45,131 nucleotides of DNA from Comamonadaceae bacterium (GTDB lineage Bacteria; Pseudomonadota; Gammaproteobacteria; Burkholderiales; Burkholderiaceae_C): NCBI GenBank assembly GCA_947476015.1, contig CANJOS010000005.1, forward strand, positions 1 through 45,131. The letters are read 5' to 3'. Numbering within the stretch: the stretch's first letter is position 1; every line of letters starts with the position of its first letter. Below the pieces are notes generated by a model, which saw only the letters and a list, made by a program, of their open reading frames with translations, was not told the origin of the DNA and did no database searches. Both the position numbers and the translations under genes were made by a program. Below, in pieces: positions 1-8,293 of this stretch.

Positions 1-2642
1 CGAGAGGCAATGGTCATCACATCACCCGCATTGACATTCAATGCCAACATGTCTTCACCGCAAACAGAAGCCATGGCCACGGGCTCAATGGCATCTAAAA
101 CTGTGGCACGGCGCGTCATGCTGCCCGTGTGCCAATGTTCAAGTTGCCTCCCCGTAATGAGCACAAACGGATAATTTTCGTCTGGCCTTTCGTTGGCTGG
201 AATGATGTCGGCCGGCACCAAATTGACACGGCCATCCGCCGTCGCAAAACGTTCTTTGAACACCGTTGGTTCGCCTGGATCTTCTTCTGTGAGACATGGA
301 TAAGTAATGCTCGACTCTCGCACCAATCGATCCCATGAAATACCACTGATCACTTCGTGCATGGCTTGGCGCATCTCTTCGTAAACTTCTGCCACACCAT
401 GGTGCTCACCGTGATAATGCCAATTCAAACCCATGCCTTTGGCGATTTGCTGAATGATCCACAAATCAGCTCTGGCCTGTCCTGGCGCTTGCACCGCTTG
501 CTGACCCATTTGCACCATGCGATCGGTGTTGGTCACAGTCCCTGTTTTTTCTGGCCATGCGGTCGCCGGCAAAACCACATCGGCCAACCAAGCGGTTTCA
601 GTCATGAAAATGTCTTGCACCACCAAATGCTCTAAGGAAGCCAGTGCATGCCGAGCATGATTCAAATCGGGATCGCTCATGGCGGGGTTCTCACCCATGA
701 TGTACATGCCCCGAACCTTGTGCAAATCTGTTTCATCCGCCAAGGCCTTGTGCATGATTTCCACAACGGTATAGCCCGGTTGTCTGTCCAAGGGTGTGTT
801 CCAGAACTTTTCAAACCATTCGTGAGCAGCGGTATTCGTGACGCGCTGATAGTTGGGGTACATCATGGGGATCAAGCCTGCATCGCTGGCACCTTGAACA
901 TTGTTTTGACCACGCAAAGGGTGAAGACCCGAGCCGGGCTTGCCAATTTGGCCAGTGACCGTTGCCAGGGCAATAAGGCAGCGTGCATTGTCGGTGCCAT
1001 GCACGTGCTGACTGACGCCCATGCCCCAGAGAATCATGGAAGCTTTGCTGGTGGCAAACTCGCGAGCCACTATCCGCAGTGTTTCTGCAGGTATGCCGCA
1101 AATGGGGGCCATTGCTTCAGGGCTGTAACCCTGAATGTTGTGTTTCAGTGCCTCGTAATTGTTAGCACGTTTTTGAACAAACTCTTGGTCGACCAACTCT
1201 TCTTCAATGACCGTGTAAATGAGGGCGTTGAGCATGGCCACATCTGTGTCTGGCTTGAATTGAAGTGTTTGCCAAGCGTATTTACCAATGTCTGTGATGC
1301 GCGGATCGGCCAACACAATTTTGGCGCCTCGCTTGGCCGCATTTTTCATCCACGTGGCGGCCACGGGGTGATTCGCGCTAGGATTGGCGCCAATCACAAA
1401 AATGAGGCCGGCATGCTCAACATCGTTCACCTGATTGCTCACTGCAGCCGAGCCCACACCTTCTAGCAAGGCAGACACGCTGGAGGCATGGCACAAGCGG
1501 GTGCAATGATCGACGTTGTTGGAGCCAAAGCCCGTTCGAACCAACTTTTGGAAAAGGTAAGCTTCCTCGTTACTGCCTTTGGCAGAACCAAAGCCTGCCA
1601 ATGATTTGGGTCCAAAAGTGTCGCGCAGTTGTGTGAGCTTGCCTGCCCCCAAAGCCAAGGCCTCCTCCCATGTGGCTTCTCTAAAAACAGAAGACCAGTC
1701 GGCAGCGTTTTGGTTGAGTTGCTGAATGAAGGCAGGGTCTTTGCTGACACCTGATTTTCGAATGAGCGGCACCGTGAGACGTTGGGGGTGTTGAATGTAA
1801 TCGAAACCAAAGCGACCCTTGACACACAAACGATTGTGATTGGCCGGACCATCTCGACCTTCCACACTCACAATTTGATTGTCTTTCACGTTGTAAGTCA
1901 GCAAGCAACCTACGCCACAAAATGGGCACACGGAATCGACTTTCTGATCGACCACTTGCGATCCCACTTGTGACTTTGGCATGAGAGCACCCGTAGGACA
2001 AGCCTGAACACATTCTCCACAAGCGACACAACTGCTGCTGCCCATGCTGTCTTGCAAATCAAACACAATTTGACTCTGTGCGCCGCGGTGCGCATAAGCA
2101 ATGACATCGTTCACTTGCTCTTCGCGGCAAGCTCGCACGCAAAGCTTGCATTGAATACAAGCATCGAGGTTGACAGCCATGGCGGGATGCGACAGATCGC
2201 AAGCAGGTTGCTCTCGCCTGACTGCCTGCAACTCTGGACGAACCGTCACATTCAGTTTGTGCGCCCATTCACTTAACGCACCATGCTGGCCATGTTCTGT
2301 CCATTGGTAGCCCTGGTCGGGCATGTCGGACAACAGCATCTCGAGCACCATTTTTTGGCTTTGCTTGGCGCGCAAACTGTGAGTCGATACTTCAAGGCCA
2401 GGTCTGACGTTTCTGCAGCAACTGGGCGCCAGCGTTCTTTCGCCCTTGATTTCCACCACACATGCACGGCAATTCCCGTCGGCTCGCATGCCTTCTTTGT
2501 AGCAAAGGTGGGGGATGTCGATGCCGTGGCGCTTGGCCGCATTCAGGATGGACTCGCCCTCATAGCCCTTCACCGTTTGGTCATTGAGTTTGAACTCAAG
2601 GCTGGGTGGGGCAAGCAATTTTTGAGGCACAGGTGCATTCAT
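1..2642 (-). CDS. fdsA: NAD-dependent formate dehydrogenase, alpha (molybdopterin) subunit, C-terminus cut by window edge
   Basis: Partial gene, absent from the ORF track because its stop lies beyond base 1; about 880 residues are visible. It starts at the ATG touching the stop of the upstream gene (TAAATG). Visible order: a plant-type [2Fe-2S] domain with Cys near residues 47, 58, 61 and 75; two [4Fe-4S] ferredoxin motifs near 160 (CIQCKLCVRAC) and 203 (CVACGECVQAC); an Mo-bis-MGD iron-sulfur motif CPFCGVGC near 237; and RLCHASSV near 380, the expected Mo-ligand Cys plus catalytic His. Known role of the family: cytoplasmic oxidation of formate to CO2, with electrons passed to the NAD-reducing diaphorase subunit encoded just upstream. 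The visible length is close to a full FdsA. fdsC/fdsD or fdhD would lie outside the window. Confidence 0.95.
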   Translation of the reverse strand, partial: MNAPVPQKLLAPPSLEFKLNDQTVKGYEGESILNAAKRHGIDIPHLCYKEGMRADGNCRACVVEIKGERTLAPSCCRNVRPGLEVSTHSLRAKQSQKMVLEMLLSDMPDQGYQWTEHGQHGALSEWAHKLNVTVRPELQAVRREQPACDLSHPAMAVNLDACIQCKLCVRACREEQVNDVIAYAHRGAQSQIVFDLQDSMGSSSCVACGECVQACPTGALMPKSQVGSQVVDQKVDSVCPFCGVGCLLTYNVKDNQIVSVEGRDGPANHNRLCVKGRFGFDYIQHPQRLTVPLIRKSGVSKDPAFIQQLNQNAADWSSVFREATWEEALALGAGKLTQLRDTFGPKSLAGFGSAKGSNEEAYLFQKLVRTGFGSNNVDHCTRLCHASSVSALLEGVGSAAVSNQVNDVEHAGLIFVIGANPSANHPVAATWMKNAAKRGAKIVLADPRITDIGKYAWQTLQFKPDTDVAMLNALIYTVIEEELVDQEFVQKRANNYEALKHNIQGYSPEAMAPICGIPAETLRIVAREFATSKASMILWGMGVSQHVHGTDNARCLIALATVTGQIGKPGSGLHPLRGQNNVQGASDAGLIPMMYPNYQRVTNTAAHEWFEKFWNTPLDRQPGYTVVEIMHKALADETDLHKVRGMYIMGENPAMSDPDLNHARHALASLEHLVVQDIFMTETAWLADVVLPATAWPEKTGTVTNTDRMVQMGQQAVQAPGQARADLWIIQQIAKGMGLNWHYHGEHHGVAEVYEEMRQAMHEVISGISWDRLVRESSITYPCLTEEDPGEPTVFKERFATADGRVNLVPADIIPANERPDENYPFVLITGRQLEHWHTGSMTRRATVLDAIEPVAMASVCGEDMLALNVNAGDVMTIAS

Positions 2643-4373
2643 TTATGCAATCTCCTGAGGGAAATATTTTTGGACACATCGCACTGGGTTGGGCGCAGCC
2701 TGCCCCAAACCGCAAATGGACGCATCAGCCATCACTTGGTTTAAATCTTCTAAGGTGGCAGTGTCCCAAACTGGCGCTTGCATGAGTTGAACAGCTTTGG
2801 CAGTGCCTACGCGACAGGGCGTGCACTGCCCACAACTCTCATGCGCAAAGAAATGCATCATGTTCAATGCTGCATGCCGAGCTGAATCTTGGTGGCCCAG
2901 CACAATCACAGCGGCAGAACCGATGAAGCACCCGTAAGCTTGCAAGGTATCGAAATCGAGTGGAATGTCTTTCAATGACGCTGGCAAAATGCCACCTGAA
3001 GCACCGCCGGGTAAGTAAGCGTACAAATCATGGCCCTCCAGCATGCCACCACAATATTCATCAATGAGCTCGGCCAGGGTGATGCCAGCAGGCGTCAATT
3101 TAACACCAGGTTTTTTGACACGACCACTGACACTGAAGCTGCGCAAACCTTTGCGATCATGGCGACCGAAACCTGAAAACCAATCGGGTCCTTTTTGCAC
3201 GATGTCGCGCACCCAGTAAAGCGTTTCGAAATTGTGTTCAAGCGTGGGCCTGCCAAACAAGCCCACTTCCGCAATGTAAGGGGGACGCATGCGCGGTTCA
3301 CCCCTTTTCCCCTCAATGCTTTCAATCATGGCCGACTCTTCGCCGCAGATGTAGGCTCCCGCACCTCGTCGCAATTCAATGTGCGGCAAGCGGCAAGGCG
3401 GATTCGCTTGGAGGCTTTCCAATTCTTTTTCTAAAAGCGCTCTGCATCCGTGGTATTCATCGCGCAAATAAATATAAACGGCCTCAATGCCCACCACCTG
3501 CGCTGCTACCAACACGCCTTCTAAGAAACGATGCGGGTCGCGCTCTAAATAAGTTCTGTCTTTGAAGGTGCCAGGTTCACCTTCGTCAATGTTCACCGCC
3601 ATCAATCGAGGTGCGGCTTGCTCACGCACAATGCGCCACTTGCGGCCTGCTGGAAATCCTGCGCCGCCCAATCCACGCAAGCCTGAGTCTTCCATGGCCT
3701 GCAACACGGTTTCTTTGTCTTGCTGGCCATTGGAGACCGCTTGCAACAAAGCATAACCACCCTCCGCTAAATACGCATTCAAATCGATGTGGTCAGGCAC
3801 CACGGGATGAATGGCTTGGACTTCTACGGCCTGCAAGATTTTCTCAAGGGATGCATGACCTATTTCATGGTGATGCACCACAGCTACCGGGGTCTGCTCA
3901 CAGCGCCCCATACAGGGTGCAGGCATCACTTTGACAGGGGTGTTGCCGAGAGCTGCCTTTAATTTGTTGAGCAGTGTAGAAGCCCCTGCCATGTCACAAC
4001 TGAGGCCATCGCACACCCGCACTGTGAAGCGAGGTGCTTGCTCGCTCTCGCGAATCACTTCGAAGTGATGGTAGAAAGTGGCCACCTCAAACACTTCGGC
4101 CATGGGGGTGTTCATGAGCTTGGCCAAGGCCACCAAATGCCTTTCATGAAGGCCGCGGTAGGTGTCGTTGATTTTGTGCAGATGCTCGATCATCAGATCG
4201 CGTCGGTGACGCAGCGACTTGGCATCCAGCATCAGCAATGCGTTGACCTCCTTCAATGAAATTTCATCCGCCTGCCGACCTTTTAGTTGGCTTTTCTGAC
4301 GAAGAGAGGCTTTCATTTGCGCCACCGAGGCCAATGGCACGATGCTTGTTGGGATAGGCGTCTTGGAGTTCAT
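2643..4373 (-). CDS. fdsB: Formate dehydrogenase, fused gamma-beta subunit (NuoE-NuoF-like diaphorase)
   Basis: 576 residues. The N-terminal ~190 residues are NuoE-like with a thioredoxin-fold [2Fe-2S] site (CDGLSC and CMGRC). The rest is NuoF-like: GLGGAGFPAGRKW for FMN/NADH binding, a second conserved block GAGAYICGEESAMIESIEGKRGEPR, and a C-terminal [4Fe-4S] motif ESCGQCTPCRVGT. It should take electrons from the alpha subunit and reduce NAD+ in the cytoplasm. In classic fds operons gamma and beta are separate genes; here they are one continuous reading frame with no stop or frameshift sign. Its stop directly abuts the fdsA start, so the two are surely co-transcribed. A NuoEF identity is unlikely because no other nuo genes adjoin. 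Confidence 0.94.
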   Translation of the reverse strand: MNSKTPIPTSIVPLASVAQMKASLRQKSQLKGRQADEISLKEVNALLMLDAKSLRHRRDLMIEHLHKINDTYRGLHERHLVALAKLMNTPMAEVFEVATFYHHFEVIRESEQAPRFTVRVCDGLSCDMAGASTLLNKLKAALGNTPVKVMPAPCMGRCEQTPVAVVHHHEIGHASLEKILQAVEVQAIHPVVPDHIDLNAYLAEGGYALLQAVSNGQQDKETVLQAMEDSGLRGLGGAGFPAGRKWRIVREQAAPRLMAVNIDEGEPGTFKDRTYLERDPHRFLEGVLVAAQVVGIEAVYIYLRDEYHGCRALLEKELESLQANPPCRLPHIELRRGAGAYICGEESAMIESIEGKRGEPRMRPPYIAEVGLFGRPTLEHNFETLYWVRDIVQKGPDWFSGFGRHDRKGLRSFSVSGRVKKPGVKLTPAGITLAELIDEYCGGMLEGHDLYAYLPGGASGGILPASLKDIPLDFDTLQAYGCFIGSAAVIVLGHQDSARHAALNMMHFFAHESCGQCTPCRVGTAKAVQLMQAPVWDTATLEDLNQVMADASICGLGQAAPNPVRCVQKYFPQEIA

Positions 4374-4422
4374 GCTGCGCCAATTTTAGCGCCCAAGTCA
4401 TGACCAGAACACCCCTTTCTAT

Positions 4423-5658
4423 TTAGCCACTGACCATCCAAGTCATTAATTCTTTGACGGAGCGAATGCTGTCACCAAATGGCAAACGCCCCGACCCTCT
4501 GAAAAACAAACCTTTTTGAACATCTCCCAAAAGGGCATGACCCAATTGCTGATCAATGCAAAATTGACCCATTTTAGAATGCCCATCTCGAAGACCGCAG
4601 TGTTGAAGGCAATCAAAAGACATGTTGCATTTTTTCTTCACATGCGCTCGCTCCTGCAACTTAGATTCAATGCGCATGTATTTTTCAAGCCACGGCGTCT
4701 TCACAGCTCTGGCGGGCAAGCCTGCAACGCTGATGAACTCCTGCAGGTCACTGGGTTCAGAATGGGCCAAGACTTCCTTGAAAGCCAGGGGTGCATCACA
4801 TTCTTGAGTCACCGCAAAAGCTGTGCCCAATTGAACAGCTGCGGCACCCAGTCCTTGTAATCGAAGAATGTCCTCCCTGCATGACACGCCACCTGCTGCA
4901 ATCAAAGGAATCTGCCCCTCTAGACCGGCTGTTTTGAAGAACGCCAAGATGGCAGGAATGGCCACATCAAAATTAAATCGGGGATCGTTCAGATCTTCGA
5001 TATTGGCGGCACCTAGGTGGCCCCCTGCCAATTTAGGATGCTCAATCACGATGGCAGCGGGAAGCCTGCCCTTTTTCTCCCATTTCTTAACCACCAGTTG
5101 AACTCCCCGCGCATCTGAAAGGATGGGAATGAGGGCTGTATGAGGAAAATCTTTGGCCAAATCGGGAAGATCCAAGGGCAAGCCAGCGCCCACCACAATG
5201 GCATCCGCCCCAGAGGCCAGAGACTGCTGAACGTAGCCCGCATATTGGTTCAATGCCTTCATGATGTTGACAGCAATCAGGCCGTGACCATTGGCTATTT
5301 TTTTCGCTCGTTGAATTTCCCGATCAAGGGCCACCAAATTGGCTTTTTCAATTCGCAGGCGAGCATCAGCCTCCTTGTCGAGTTTTTCTGTGATCGCCAT
5401 CAAATCAGGATGCAAACGCCGCAAATCCACGGATGAAATGGTGCCCATCGCTCCCAAATTGGCTACGCTGCCAGCCAGGCCCCCCGCTGAAACGCCGACG
5501 CCCATTCCACCCTGCACCACTGGCAACAAAATTCGTTCTTTGAGGCGCAACATTTTGATCCCCGACTCAAGACAACTTTGGTGCAAGGCTTCGAACAAAG
5601 GCAATTCATTGATTAACATAGCGGCATGTTTCGTAAAATGGGCAGAGAATGAGCCCAT
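4423..5658 (-). CDS. Nitronate monooxygenase / 2-nitropropane dioxygenase family flavoprotein
   Basis: FMN TIM-barrel protein. Evidence includes the N-terminal LLPVVQGGMGVGVSAGGLAGSVAN block, the IVVGAGLPLDLP segment, the phosphate-binding IAAGGVSCREDILRLQGLGAAAVQLGTAF region, and a Cys-rich tail (CNMSFDCLQHCGLRDG ... GQFCID ... GLFFRGSG). Family members oxidise alkyl nitronates or act as general flavin oxidoreductases; the substrate here is unknown. The track starts at 5742, only 14 bases from the divergent yghU start. I prefer the ATG at 5658 because GGAG lies 9 bases upstream and promoter space remains; an ATG at 5619 is also possible. It precedes the formate dehydrogenase genes on the same strand with 49 bases between, so co-transcription is possible. 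Confidence 0.85.
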   Translation of the reverse strand: MGSFSAHFTKHAAMLINELPLFEALHQSCLESGIKMLRLKERILLPVVQGGMGVGVSAGGLAGSVANLGAMGTISSVDLRRLHPDLMAITEKLDKEADARLRIEKANLVALDREIQRAKKIANGHGLIAVNIMKALNQYAGYVQQSLASGADAIVVGAGLPLDLPDLAKDFPHTALIPILSDARGVQLVVKKWEKKGRLPAAIVIEHPKLAGGHLGAANIEDLNDPRFNFDVAIPAILAFFKTAGLEGQIPLIAAGGVSCREDILRLQGLGAAAVQLGTAFAVTQECDAPLAFKEVLAHSEPSDLQEFISVAGLPARAVKTPWLEKYMRIESKLQERAHVKKKCNMSFDCLQHCGLRDGHSKMGQFCIDQQLGHALLGDVQKGLFFRGSGRLPFGDSIRSVKELMTWMVSG

Positions 5659-5755
5659 TAATGTGCGCTCCGCGAAGCAATGTGAGCTATGCGATATGTC
5701 AATAAACCCTGAAGTCGTGTAGGCTTGAACCATTTGAATCATCCAAGGACATGGA

Positions 5756-6628
5756 ATGTCAGAGTCACCTTATATCCCCCCCAAAGTCTGGACTTGGCAA
5801 AAAGCCAATGGCGGTCGGTTTGCCAACATCAACCGCCCTGTCGCAGGCGCCACCCATCAGCAAGCGCTGCCGCGTGGCAAGCACCCCCTTCAGCTTTATT
5901 CCTTGGGAACACCCAATGGCATCAAAGTGACGGTGATGTTAGAGGAATTGTTGGCCTTGGGCCATCAAGGTGCGGAATATGACGCTTGGCTCATTCGCAT
6001 CAGCGAAGGCATGCAGTTCAGCAGTGGTTTTGTGGACGTCAATCCCAACTCCAAAATACCTGCGTTATTGGACTGTAGTGGTCCCGAAGAGATTCGGGTT
6101 TTTGAATCTGGTTCGATTCTTTTTTATTTGGCAGAAAAGTTCAAAGCTTTTTTGCCAACCGATGCAGTCAAGCGAACTGAGTGCATGTCTTGGCTGATGT
6201 GGCAAATGGGCAGCGCACCCTATTTAGGTGGTGGTTTTGGGCATTTCTATACCTATGCGCCTACCAAAATTGAATACGCCATTGATCGCTTCGCCATGGA
6301 AGTCAAACGCGAATTGGATGTGCTCAACCAAAGACTGGCCACTCATCGGTTTATTGGGGGCGATGAATACACCATTGCAGACATGGCCATTTGGCCTTGG
6401 TATGGCGGACTGGCCAAAGGTGAGCGCTACGATTCTGGTGAATTTTTACAAGTTCACGAATACACTCACGTGATTCGGTGGTCGGATGAAATAGAAGCTC
6501 GTCCGGCCGTGCAACGCGGGCGCATGGTCAACCGCGTGATGGGGCCTTTGGAAATGCAGCTGCACGAGCGTCATGATGCCTCTGATTTCTTGCACCGTAC
6601 ACAAGACAAATTAGCACCGAAAACCTGA
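5756..6628 (+). CDS. yghU: Glutathione S-transferase family, YghU-type disulfide-bond oxidoreductase
   Basis: 290 residues, with the YghU/Nu-class layout: an N-terminal extension (VWTWQKANGGRFANINRPVAGATHQ), then a thioredoxin-fold domain beginning at QLYSLGTPNGIKVTVMLEELLA, the glutathione-binding stretch NSKIPALLD with ESGSILFYLAEK, and an all-helical C-terminal domain with EYTIADMAIWPW. Known homologues use two glutathiones (or GSSG) in disulfide reduction and have weak peroxidase activity. It is a stand-alone cytoplasmic gene, divergent from the nitronate monooxygenase and convergent with the desaturase gene 13 bases after its stop. Family assignment is firm; the physiological substrate is not known. 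Confidence 0.93.
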   Translation: MSESPYIPPKVWTWQKANGGRFANINRPVAGATHQQALPRGKHPLQLYSLGTPNGIKVTVMLEELLALGHQGAEYDAWLIRISEGMQFSSGFVDVNPNSKIPALLDCSGPEEIRVFESGSILFYLAEKFKAFLPTDAVKRTECMSWLMWQMGSAPYLGGGFGHFYTYAPTKIEYAIDRFAMEVKRELDVLNQRLATHRFIGGDEYTIADMAIWPWYGGLAKGERYDSGEFLQVHEYTHVIRWSDEIEARPAVQRGRMVNRVMGPLEMQLHERHDASDFLHRTQDKLAPKT

Positions 6629-6641
6629 GTGCAGTTTCCGA

Positions 6642-7523
6642 TCATTCTTCATCTGCGTAAATTTTTCCACCAGACCTCAAAGCAGAAAACTCTCGCTTTG
6701 AGTGAAACAAAGGGTAAAAAATTTGGTGATACCAATGCTCCGGGCCAAACAATTGGTCATCCTTCAGTCCTACTTCCATGGGATACATTCGAGTGATGTG
6801 GGCAGAGCCAAAAATAATGTCCCAAATGAACAACAGGTTGCCAAAGTTGCCCTTGTAATGGCCCACACCATCTCTGTTTGTGATGGCATGGTGAGCCCAA
6901 TGCGTGGCGGGGGTTGAAATGGTTCTTTCCAGGACCCACATGAGCGGACGCAAGGCCGGGATTTTGTAAAGCGGTTCATCCCAACGCCAAGCGCAATGGG
7001 CACCCAAAATCACGGTCAGCTTCACCACCATGTACAAGGCGTAAACCATGCCGTCAATCCCCAAATAAATCAAGGTTCCAGCGAACCACAAGCCGGGCAT
7101 CATCAAATAGTAGAAGAAATTGTTTCGAAAGGTGACACGAATACTCATGTAGGCCGCTGAATGATGTGCGCGATGCAATGGCCAGAGCAAAGGCGAGTGA
7201 GACAAACGATGCCACCAGTACTGCGTGAGGTCATCGCACAAAATTAAAACGCCCACCATGGCCCACCATGACCAATCTGCTAACACGTCTTTGAAATCAG
7301 GCGCCAGCCATGCGCCCAGGTTTGCGGTGGCCAGCAAGGCCAAGGGCTGAGTGATGGCGACCAAGCTGATAAAGATCAAGAGTTCGAGCTTGGTGTCGTT
7401 GGCCGTTGCATGCACAGTGTTCTTGTAGCGCTGACTGATGAATTCTGAAAGGGCATAGCCCACCATGATGCAGAGTAGCAACGCGTTTTGTACTTGCGAG
7501 GGGTTCAGATCATTCAAATTCAA
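6642..7523 (-). CDS. Sterol desaturase / fatty acid hydroxylase superfamily membrane protein
   Basis: 293 residues with several hydrophobic membrane segments and the eight-histidine di-iron signature: HRLSH, HRAHH and HWAHH, plus other His residues in between. Family members hydroxylate or desaturate lipids such as sterols, fatty acids or hopanoid-like molecules at the membrane, using O2. The start is a TTG at 7523, supported by GGAG six bases upstream; the next Met is about 20 residues in and would remove part of the first hydrophobic segment. It is convergent with yghU and has a 47-base gap to the glutaredoxin gene on the same strand. Substrate unknown. Confidence 0.9.
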   Translation of the reverse strand: MNLNDLNPSQVQNALLLCIMVGYALSEFISQRYKNTVHATANDTKLELLIFISLVAITQPLALLATANLGAWLAPDFKDVLADWSWWAMVGVLILCDDLTQYWWHRLSHSPLLWPLHRAHHSAAYMSIRVTFRNNFFYYLMMPGLWFAGTLIYLGIDGMVYALYMVVKLTVILGAHCAWRWDEPLYKIPALRPLMWVLERTISTPATHWAHHAITNRDGVGHYKGNFGNLLFIWDIIFGSAHITRMYPMEVGLKDDQLFGPEHWYHQIFYPLFHSKREFSALRSGGKIYADEE

Positions 7524-7570
7524 TTGAATCTCCTAAAAAGCAGTCGCCATTTGCTGCGCTTGGAATTCAC

Positions 7571-7810
7571 TCAACCCAGTTGAGCCAATGCAGCCTGCAA
7601 ACCCGCAAGCCCACCCACACGCTGATCATTGATGAAAATTTGTGGCATTTGGCGAACCGAGGGGCCGCACTTTTCATAAAAAGCCATGCGCTCAGCTTCA
7701 TCGTCTATTTTGATTTCTTCATAAGCCAAAGATTTGGACTTGAGAATCATCTTGGCGGACTCGCATTGAGGGCATGCGGACTTTGAGTAAACAAGGATTT
7801 TGAGGCTCAT
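7571..7810 (-). CDS. Small glutaredoxin
   Basis: 79 residues, a minimal glutaredoxin fold. The dithiol active site CPQC is at residues 13-16, in place of the commoner CPYC; MPQIFIND supplies the cis-proline loop; VGGLAGLQAAL is the glutathione-contact GG motif and last helix. Expected role: glutathione-dependent reduction of protein disulfides in the cytoplasm. An NrdH-like role cannot be excluded, but there is no nrdEF neighbour. It is divergent from the heavy-metal-associated protein across a 172-base intergenic region. I could not see a strong ribosome binding site before the ATG. Confidence 0.9.
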   Translation of the reverse strand: MSLKILVYSKSACPQCESAKMILKSKSLAYEEIKIDDEAERMAFYEKCGPSVRQMPQIFINDQRVGGLAGLQAALAQLG

Positions 7811-7982
7811 AGGGTTAGCATTTCTATACCAAATAGTGGGCAGCAGCGGCAGTCGATTCTCAAGGCGCAGGATACAAGCAGAGCCTTGACTTAAATCATA
7901 CGATAAACTTACCCCTTAGAACATACTTCAGTCATACTGCTAAGGAAATTTTCCAAGCGGGGATCTGGGAAGGAAATTCAAA
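7811..7982. promoter_or_regulatory. Divergent intergenic region between glutaredoxin and HMA-domain genes
   Basis: 172 bases that must hold both promoters. A TTGACT hexamer at 7886 is a fair -35-like element on the plus strand, but no convincing -10 sits at 16-18 bases. TTGACTTAAATCAT (7886-7899) is a weak FNR-like match at 8 of 10 positions, below what I would call a site. No clear operator, riboswitch or small gene was seen. Confidence 0.4.
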
Positions 7983-8261
7983 ATGTCACACACATTTCAA
8001 GTCGAAGTGGAAAACATCAAATGCGGCGGCTGTGAAAACTCCATCGTCAAGGGTATCCACAGCGTGGCAGAGGTGTCTGCATTGGTCATCGATCGTGAAA
8101 AGCAGTTGGTGAGTTTCACTGGCGAAGAGTCCATCAAACAAACGGTCATTGATAAATTGCGCGCCATGGGCTACCCAGAAAAGGGTTCTGTTTCTGGCTT
8201 GGCAGCAGGCCTGACCAATGCCAAATCTTTTGTGAGTTGCGCCATTGGTCGAATGTCTTAA
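7983..8261 (+). CDS. Small heavy-metal-associated (HMA) domain protein
   Basis: 92 residues. The N-terminal ~65 residues match the ferredoxin-like HMA fold, with the metal-binding pair in IKCGGCENSI (Cys14 and Cys17) and a second alpha-beta unit ending AMGYPEKGS. CopZ-type chaperones bind Cu(I) or other soft metals with such a CxxC. Here the residue two before the first Cys is Ile, where the classic motif has Met. A C-terminal tail of about 25 residues carries one extra Cys. No metal-transport ATPase is nearby, so partner and metal are open. It is divergent from the CPQC glutaredoxin, hinting at thiol or metal homeostasis. Confidence 0.85.
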   Translation: MSHTFQVEVENIKCGGCENSIVKGIHSVAEVSALVIDREKQLVSFTGEESIKQTVIDKLRAMGYPEKGSVSGLAAGLTNAKSFVSCAIGRMS

Positions 8262-8293
8262 ATTGAAAGGCCTCCCCCAAGGCCATCTGATTC

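Noticed and set aside
648-1466. 272-residue plus-strand ORF, the longest in the first 2 kb of the track
   Set aside because: It is antisense to fdsA, whose frame carries cofactor motifs throughout. The ORF shows no recognisable domain and is a shadow.
2283-2744. 153-residue plus-strand ORF across the fdsA/fdsB junction
   Set aside because: Shadow of the two minus-strand genes; no motifs and no ribosome site of note.
7886-7899. TTGACTTAAATCAT as an FNR site before the HMA gene
   Set aside because: Only 8 of 10 positions match, and such matches are common by chance in this much intergenic DNA.
8269-8284. GGCCT-CCCCCA-AGGCC hairpin after the HMA gene, considered as a terminator
   Set aside because: Only five pairs and no T-tract; it precedes the next start by 9 bases, so it may equally be chance.
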